From Metallyticus violacea (taxonomy: Eukaryota > Arthropoda > Insecta > Mantodea > Metallyticidae): a DNA stretch of 64,000 nucleotides. Under the pieces are notes generated by a model, which was given only the letters and a program-made list of their open reading frames with translations, ran no database searches and was not told where the DNA came from. The DNA lies in NCBI GenBank assembly GCA_030762175.1, contig CM060843.1, forward strand, positions 32,809,001 through 32,873,000. Reading direction: 5' to 3'. The translations under genes and the position numbers were made by a program. Shown here piece by piece: positions 55,800 through 64,000 of this stretch (positions are counted from its first letter, which is position 1; every line of letters begins with the position of its first letter).

Positions 55800-58700
55800 A
55801 CTAAACTAAACTAAACTAAACGAAACTAAACTAAACTAACCTAACCTAAACTAAACTAAACTAAACTCACCTAACATAACCTAAGCTAACCTAACCTAAA
55901 CTAAACTAAAGTAAACTAAACTAACCTAAGCTAACCTAACCTAAACTAAACTAAACTAAGCTAACCTAACCTAAACTAAACTAAACGAAACAGAACTAAT
56001 CTAAACCAAACCAAACGAAACTAAACTAAACCATAAACTAAACTATAAACTAAACTAAACTAAATTATAAACTGAACTATAAACTAAACTAAACTAAATT
56101 AAAATAAATTAAACAAAATTAAATTAAACAAAACTAAACTATACTAAACTAAACTAAACTGAACTATAAACTAAACTATAAACTAAACGAGACAAATCTA
56201 AACTAAACTAAACTAAACTACACTAACCTAACCTAACATAACCTAACGTAACCTAACCTAACCTATCCTAACCTAAACTAAACTAAACTAAACTAAACTA
56301 ACCTAACCTAACCTAACCTAAACTAAACTAAATTAAATTAACCTAAGCTAATATAGACTGAACTTAAATAAACTAAACTAAAGTAACCTAACCTAAACTA
56401 ACCTAACATAACCTAAACTAAACTTAAGTAAACTAAACTAAACTAATCTAAACTAAACTAATTTAAACTATAAACTAAACTATAAACTAAACTAAACTAA
56501 AATAAAGTAAACTAAACTATCCTAACCTAACCTAACCTAACCTAAACTAAACTAATATAACCTAACCTAACCTAACCTAAACTACACTAAACTAAACTAA
56601 ATTATAAACTAAACTAAACTATAAATAAACTAAAATAAACTAAACCAAATTAAACAAAACTAAACTAAAGTAACCTAACTTCCCCTAACCTAACATAACC
56701 TAAACAAAGCTAAACTGAACTAAACTATCCTAATCTAACCTAAATTAAATTAATCTAACCTAACCTACCGGATACTAAACTAAACTAAACTGTAAACTAA
56801 ACTATAAACTAAATTAAACTAAACTATAAATTATCTAAACTAAAGTATACTAAGCTAAACTAAAGTAACCTAACTTAACCTAACCTAACCTAAATTAAAA
56901 TGAATTAACCTAACCTAACCTAACCTAACCTAACGTAACGTAAACTAATCTAATCCAAAATAAACTAACTAAGCTAATCTAAACTAAACTAAACTAAACT
57001 AAACTAAACTAAACTATACTAAACTATATACTTAACTATAAACTAAACTAAACTAATTAATAAACCAAACTATAAACTAAACTAAACATAACTAAACTAA
57101 ACTAAATTAAACTAAACTAAACTAACTTAACCTAACGTAACCTAACGTAACCGAACCTAACCTAAACGAAACTAAACTAAACTAAACTAAACTACACTAT
57201 AAACTAAACTAAACTATAAACTATACTAAACTTTTAACTAAAATAAATTAACTAAACTAAACTACCCTAAACTAACCTAACTTAAACTAAATTAACTAAA
57301 CTAACCTAAATTACCTAACAAAAATTAACTAAACTAAACTAAACTATTCTAATTCCAACTAAATTAAACTAAACTAAATTAACTAACCTAAACTAACTTA
57401 ATCTAACCAAACCTAACCTAAACTAAACTAAACTATACTTAACTAACCTAACCTAACCTAACCTAACCTAACGTAACCTAACCTAAACTAAACTTAACTA
57501 AACTAAACTAAAACTAAACTAAAATAAACTAAATTAAACTAAATCAAACTAAACTACACTAAATTAAACTATAAACTAAACTAAAATAAATTACAAAATA
57601 AACTATAAACTTAACTAAAAAAACTAAACTAAACTAAACTAAACTAAACTAACCTAACCTAACATAACCTAATTTAAACTAAATGAAACTAAAGTATAAA
57701 CTAAACTAAACTAAACTATAAACTAAATTATAAATTAAACTAAACTATAAATTAACTAAACTAAACTAAACTAAACTAACCTAACCCAACCTAAAACAAA
57801 CTAAACTAATCTAATCTAAATTAACTAACCTAAACTAAACAAAACTAAACCAAAATAAACCATAAACTAATCTATAAACTAAACTAAACTAAACTATAAA
57901 CCAAACTGTAAACTAAACTTAACTACACTATACTGTATACTAAACTAAACTTAAATAAACTTAACTAAACTAAACTAAACTAACCCAAAATAACCTAACT
58001 TAAATTAACCTAACCTAACCTAACCTAAACTAAACTAAACTAAATTAAACTTAACTAACCTAAACTAAACTAAACTAAACTATACTAAACTAATCTAAAC
58101 TAAACTGCACTATAAACTAAACTGTAAACTAAACTAGAGTATAATCTTAACTGTAAACTAAATTAAACCATAAACTAAACTATAAACTAAATTTAACTAA
58201 ATTAATCTAAACGAACCTAACCCAACTTAACCTAACTTAATCTAAACTAAAACAAAAGTAAACTAAGCTAACCTAAACTGACCTATCCTCACCTAACCTA
58301 AATGAAACTAAACTATACTAAACTTAACTAAATTAAAAAAAACTAAACTAAACTAAACTATAAACTAAACGAAACTAAATAAAACTAACCTAACCTAACC
58401 TAACCTAACCTAACCTAACTTAAGCTTACCTAACCTAAACTAAACTAAACTAAGTTAACCCAAACTAACCTAACCTAACCTAAATTAAACTAAACTAAAC
58501 TAACCTAACCTAACCTAAACTAAACTAAACTAAACTAAATTCAACTAAACTAAACTAAACTAAACTAAACTAACCTAACCTAACCTAACCTAACTTAAAC
58601 TAAACAAACCTAACCTAACCCAAACTAAATTAAACTAATTTAAACTATAAACTAAACTATAAATTAAACTAAACTTGAGTATAAACTAAGCTATTAACTA

Positions 58701-61700
58701 AACTATACTAAACTAAATTGTAAAGTAAACTAAACTTAGCTAAACTAAACTAAACTAAACTAACTTAATCTAAACCATCCTAACCTAACCTAAACTTATT
58801 GAACTAAACTAAGCTAACCTAATCTAGCCTAAACTAAACTAACCTAAACGAAACTAAATAAACTAAACTAAACTAAACCAAACTAAACTAAACTAAACTA
58901 AACCATAAATTAAACTATAAACTAATCTAAACTAAATTATAAACTAAACTATAAATTAAACTAAACTAAAATAAATTAAAATAAATTAAACTAAACTAAA
59001 TTAAACAAAACTAAACTAAACTGAACTATAAACTAAACTTAACGAAACTAAACTATAAACTAAACGAGACTAAACTAAACTAACCTAACCTAAAATAACT
59101 CAACCTAACCTAACCTAACCAAAACTAAACTAAACTAAACTACACTAAATTAACACTACCTAACCTAACGTAACCTAAAGTAAACAGAACTAAACAAAAC
59201 TAAACTAACGTAACCTAATCTAAACTGAACTAAACTAAACTACACTAAACTAAACTAACATAACTTAACCTAACTTAAGCTAAACTAACCTACCCTAACA
59301 TAAGCTAACCTAACCTAAACTAAACTAATTTTAAGTAAACAAAACTAAACTAAAGTAAACGAATTTTAATTATAAACTAAGCCTTAAACTAAACTATAAA
59401 TTAAACTATTAAGTAAACTATACTATAAACTAAACTATAATGTAAACTAAACTAAATTATAAACTAAACTAAAGTTAACTAAACTAAACTATAAAATAAA
59501 CTAAACTAATCTAAACTAAACTAAACTAAACTGAACTAAACTAAAGTAATCTTAACTAGCCTAAAGTAAACTGTAAACTTAACTATAAACTAAACTATAA
59601 ACTAAACTGTGACCAAAACTAAACTAAACTATAATCTAAACTATAAACTAAACTAAATTAATCTAAACTATAAATTAAATTAACTAAATTAAACTAAACT
59701 AAACTAAATTAACCTAACCAAACCTAACCTAACTTAACCTAAACTAAATGAAACTAAACTTAACTAAATTAAACTAAACTAAACTGACCTAACCTAAACT
59801 AACCTAACCTAATCAAACCTATGCTAAACTAACCTAACCTAACATAACCTAACCTAACCTAAACTAAACTTAAATAAACTAAACTAAACTAAACTAAGCT
59901 AATCTAAACTAATCTAATTTAAACTATAAACTTAACTATAAACTAAACTAAACTAAAATAAACTAAACTATTCTCACCTAACCTAACCTAAACTAAACTA
60001 AACTAATCTAACCTAACTTAACCTAACCTAAACTACACTAAACTAAATTAATTATAAACTAAACTAAACTATAAATAAACTAAAATAAACTAAACTAAAT
60101 TAATGTAACATAACTTCACCTAACCTAACCTAACCTAAACTAAACTAAAATTACCTAACCTAACCTAACCTAAAGTAAACTATACTAATCTAAACTAAAC
60201 TAACTAAGCTTAACTAAAACCTAAAGTAAACTAAATTCACTAAACTAAACTAAACTAAACTATACTAAACTAAATTAACCTAACCTAACCTTACCTAACC
60301 TAAACTAAACTTAACTAAACTAAACAATAAACTAAACTAAACTAAACTATAAACTAAATTATAATGTAACTAAATTAAATTTAACTAACCTAACCTAACC
60401 TAACCTAAACTAACCTAAAATAAACTAAACTAACCTAACCTAACCTAACCAAACTAAACCTAACCAAACCTAAACTAAACTAAACGAAACTAAACTAAAC
60501 TAACCTAACCTAAACTAAACTAAATTACTAAACTAAAATAAACTCACCTAACATAACCTAAGCTAACCTAGCCTAAATTAAACTAAAGTAAACTAAACTA
60601 ACCTAACCCAACCTAACCTAAATTAAACTAAAATAAACTAAGCTAACCTAACCTAAACTAAACTAAACTAAAACAAACAGAACTAAACTAAACCAAACCA
60701 AACTAAACTAAACTAAACCATAAACTAAACTATAATCTAAACTAAACTAAATTAAAAACTAAACTATACACTAAACTAAACTAAACTAAATTAAAAGAAA
60801 TTAAACAAAACTAAATTAAACAAAACTAAACTATACTAAACTAAATTAAACTGAACTATAAACTAAACTATAAACTAAACGAGTAAAATCTAAACTAAAC
60901 TAAACTAAACTACACAACCTAACCTAACATAACCTAACTTAACCTAACCTAACCTAACCTAAACTAAACTAAACTAAACTAACCTACCTAACCTAAACTA
61001 AACTAAACTAAATTAAATTAACCTAACCTAATATAAACTGAACTAAACTAAACTGAACTAAACTACACTAACCTAACCTAACCTAACATAACCTAACCTA
61101 ACCTAACCTAACCTAACCTAAACTAAACTTAAGTAAACTAAACTAAACTAAACTGATCTAAACTAAATTAATTTAAACTATAAACTAAACTATAAACTAA
61201 ACTAAACTAAAATAAAATAAACTAAACTAAACTATCCTAACCTATCCTAACCTAAACTAAGCTAAACTAATCTAACCTAACCTAAACTACACTATACTAA
61301 ACTAAATTATAAACTAAACTAAACTATAAATAAACTAAAATAAACTAAACTAAATTAAACTAAACTAAACTAAAGTAACCTAACTTCACCTAACCTAACC
61401 TAACCTAAACTAAACTAAACTTACCTAACCTAACATAACCTAACGTAAACTATACTAATCTAAACTAAACTAAGCTTAACTAAACTAAACTGAACTAAAC
61501 TATCCTAACCTAAATTAATCTAACCTAACCTAACCAAACCGAAACTAAACTAAACTAAACTGTAAAATAAACTATAAACTAAACTAAACTAAACTATAAA
61601 TTATCTAAACTAAACTAAACTAAGCTAAACTAAAGTAACCTGACTTAACCTAACCTAACCTAAACTCAAATAAATTAACCTAACCTAACGTAACGTAAAG

Positions 61701-64000
61701 TAAACTAATCCAAAATAAACTAACTAAGCTAATCTAAACTAAACTACACTAAATTAAACTATACTAAACTATATACTTAACTATAAACTAAACTAAACTA
61801 ATTAATAAACTAAAATATAAACTAAACTAAACATAACTAAACTAAACTAAACTATAAACTAAACTAAACCATAAACTAAACTAAAATAAACTAAACTATA
61901 AATTATCTAAACTAAACTAAACTAAAGTAACCTAACTCAACCTAACCTAACCTAACGTAAACTAAACTAAACTTACCGAATCTAATTCAAACTAAACTAA
62001 ACTAGAAACTAAAGTAAACTATAAACTAAACTATAAACTAAACTAAACTAAACTAAATTATAAATTATCTAAACTAAACTAAACTAAACTAAAGTAACCT
62101 AACTTAAACTAACCTAACCTAACCTAAACTAAACTAACCTAACCTAACCTAACCTAACGTAACGTAAACTGTATTAATCTAAAATAAACTAACTAAGCTA
62201 AGCTAAACTAAACTAAACTAAACTAACTTAACCTAACATAACCTAACGTAACCGAACCTAACCTAAACTAAACTAAGCTAACCTAACCTAACCTAACCTA
62301 CCTAACCTAAACTAAACTAAACTAAGCTAAGCTAAGCTAACCTAACCTAACCTAATCTAACATAACCTAAACGAAACTAAATTAACTAAACTAAATTAAC
62401 AATAAATTGAACTACAAACCAAAATAAATTATAAACTAATTTATAAACTATACTAAACTATTAACTAAAATAAATTAACTAAACTAAACTAACCTAAACT
62501 AACCTAACTTAAACTAAACTAAATTAAACTAAACTAGGCTAACCTTACCTAACCTAAAATAAACTAAACTACACTAAACTATTCTAAATCCAACTAAACT
62601 AAACTAAACTAACCTAACCTAACTTAACCTAACCTAACCTAAACTAAATTATACTCTACTAACCTAACATAACCTAACCTAATCTAATCTAAACTACACT
62701 AAACTAAAGTATACTAAATTAAACTAAACTAAACTAAATTACACTAAATTAAACAATAAACTAAACTAAATTAAACTACAAAATAAACTAAAAACTTAGC
62801 TAAACAAAACTAAACTTAACTAAACTACACTAACCTAACCTAACCTAACCTAACCTAACTGAAACTAAAGTAAACTAAAATAAAGTATGAACTAAACTAA
62901 ACTGAACTATAAACTAAATTATAAACTAAACTTAACTAAACTAAACTGGAAACTAAACAAAACTTAACTAAAATTAACTATACTAAACTAAACTAAACTA
63001 AGCTAACCTAAACTAACTTAATGTAACCTAATCTAACCTAACCGAAACTAAACTAAACTAAACTAATCTAACCTAATCTAACTTAAACTAATCTAACCTA
63101 AACTGAACTATAAACTAAAGTAAACTATATACTAATCTATAAATTAAACTTAACTAAACTAAACCATAAATTATCTAAACTAAACTAAACTAAGCTAAAG
63201 TAACCTAACTTAACCTAACCTAACCTAATTAAACTAAACTAAACGAACCTAACCTAACCTAACCTAACGTAACGTAAGCTATACTAATCTAAAATAAACA
63301 AACTAAGCTAAACTAAACTAAACTAAACTATATACTTAACTATAAACTAAACTTATAAATAAACTAAAATAAACTAAACTATAAACTAAACTAAACTTAC
63401 CTAAACTAAACTAAAGTAACTTAACCTAACATAACCTAACGTAACCGAACCTAACCTAAACTAAACTAAACTAAACTAAGCTAATCCAACCTAACCTAAC
63501 ATAACTTAAACGAAACTAAACTGAACTAAACTAAAATATAAACTACAATATAAACTGAACTAAACTATAAACTAAACTGTAAACTATACTGAACTATTAA
63601 CTAAAATAAATTAACTAAACTATACTAACCTAAAATAACCTAACATAACCTAAATAGAATTAAACTAAACTAACCTAACCTAACCTAACCTAAACTTAAC
63701 TAAACTAAACTTAAATAACCTAACCTGACCTAACTAAATCTAACCTAAACTAAATTAAACTAAACTAAACTAAACTAAACTAAACTAAATTAAGTAAACT
63801 AAATTAAATTAAACTAAACTAAACTAAACTAAACTAACCTAACCTAACATTAACTAAACTAAACAAAACTAAAATAAACTAAACTAAACTAACATAATCT
63901 AACCTAATCTAATCTAAACTAAGCTAAATTAAACTAAACGAACTAAACTAAACTATAAATCAAACTATAAATTAAACTAAACTAAACCATACACTAAAAT

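Larger units (their letters stand above)
45912..64000. repeat. ~19-kb higher-order repeat, copy 2 (cut by window end)
   Basis: This is a direct repeat of 26,912-45,911 and reaches about 95% of the unit before the window ends; the last bases correspond to about 45,290. Differences from copy 1 include a 152-bp deletion near 53,590 and a 60-bp deletion near 59,345. No gene, inverted segment or module was seen. Confidence 0.9.

Noticed and set aside
13177..64000. Very many TATAAA motifs
   Set aside because: They come from the recurrent CTATAAACTAAA variant of the array and are not positioned relative to any gene.

Overview
The window looks like a chromosome-end or subtelomeric segment from an arthropod-like eukaryote. 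Almost all of it is a degenerate pentanucleotide array on one strand, CCTAA mixed with CTAAA on the + strand (TTAGG/TTTAG on the - strand). TTAGG is the canonical telomere repeat of most arthropods, and the C-rich strand reads 5'->3' throughout, as expected if the chromosome end lies to the left. The array is heavily mutated and ordered into long higher-order repeats, so it is old telomere-derived satellite and not active telomere. I cannot name the species. There is no bacterial-type gene content, and I saw no tRNA, rRNA, CRISPR or intact gene.

Left part, 1-13,176: six units, each made of a pentamer array, a tetramer tract (CCAA, CTAA or CTGA) and a ~0.70-0.75 kb non-repetitive module. Modules lie at about 2059-2773 (A), 5149-5852 (B), 6303-7051 (C), 7501-8215 (D), 11314-12028 (E) and 12432-13176 (F). 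They form two subfamilies. Type I (A, B, E) has long arrays and long tetramer tracts in front. Type II (C, D, F) has ~0.4 kb arrays and very short tetramer tracts. Read on the - strand, every module carries a decayed protein-coding fragment that resembles the C-terminal half of MULE-type (Mutator-like, SWIM zinc-finger associated) transposase-derived proteins. The two subfamilies carry different inactivating lesions. Unit E is a recombinant of B-like and A-like array.

Right part, 13,177-64,000: uninterrupted pentamer array with no module and no open frame of note. It is built from long direct repeats. The clearest is a unit of about 18.7-19.0 kb, present as 26,912-45,911 and again, nearly complete, as 45,912-64,000. 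A shortened earlier copy of its right-hand part covers about 16,500-26,911. Within these, a ~0.6 kb segment recurs eight times, and several small indels and tandem duplications allow the order of duplication to be inferred.

There is no operon or pathway here. The biology is that of telomere-derived satellite: capture of a transposon fragment, its amplification together with flanking repeats, unequal exchange, and homogenisation. All homology between copies was judged by eye from shared rare variants. The transposase assignment is from recognised motifs, not from a search.
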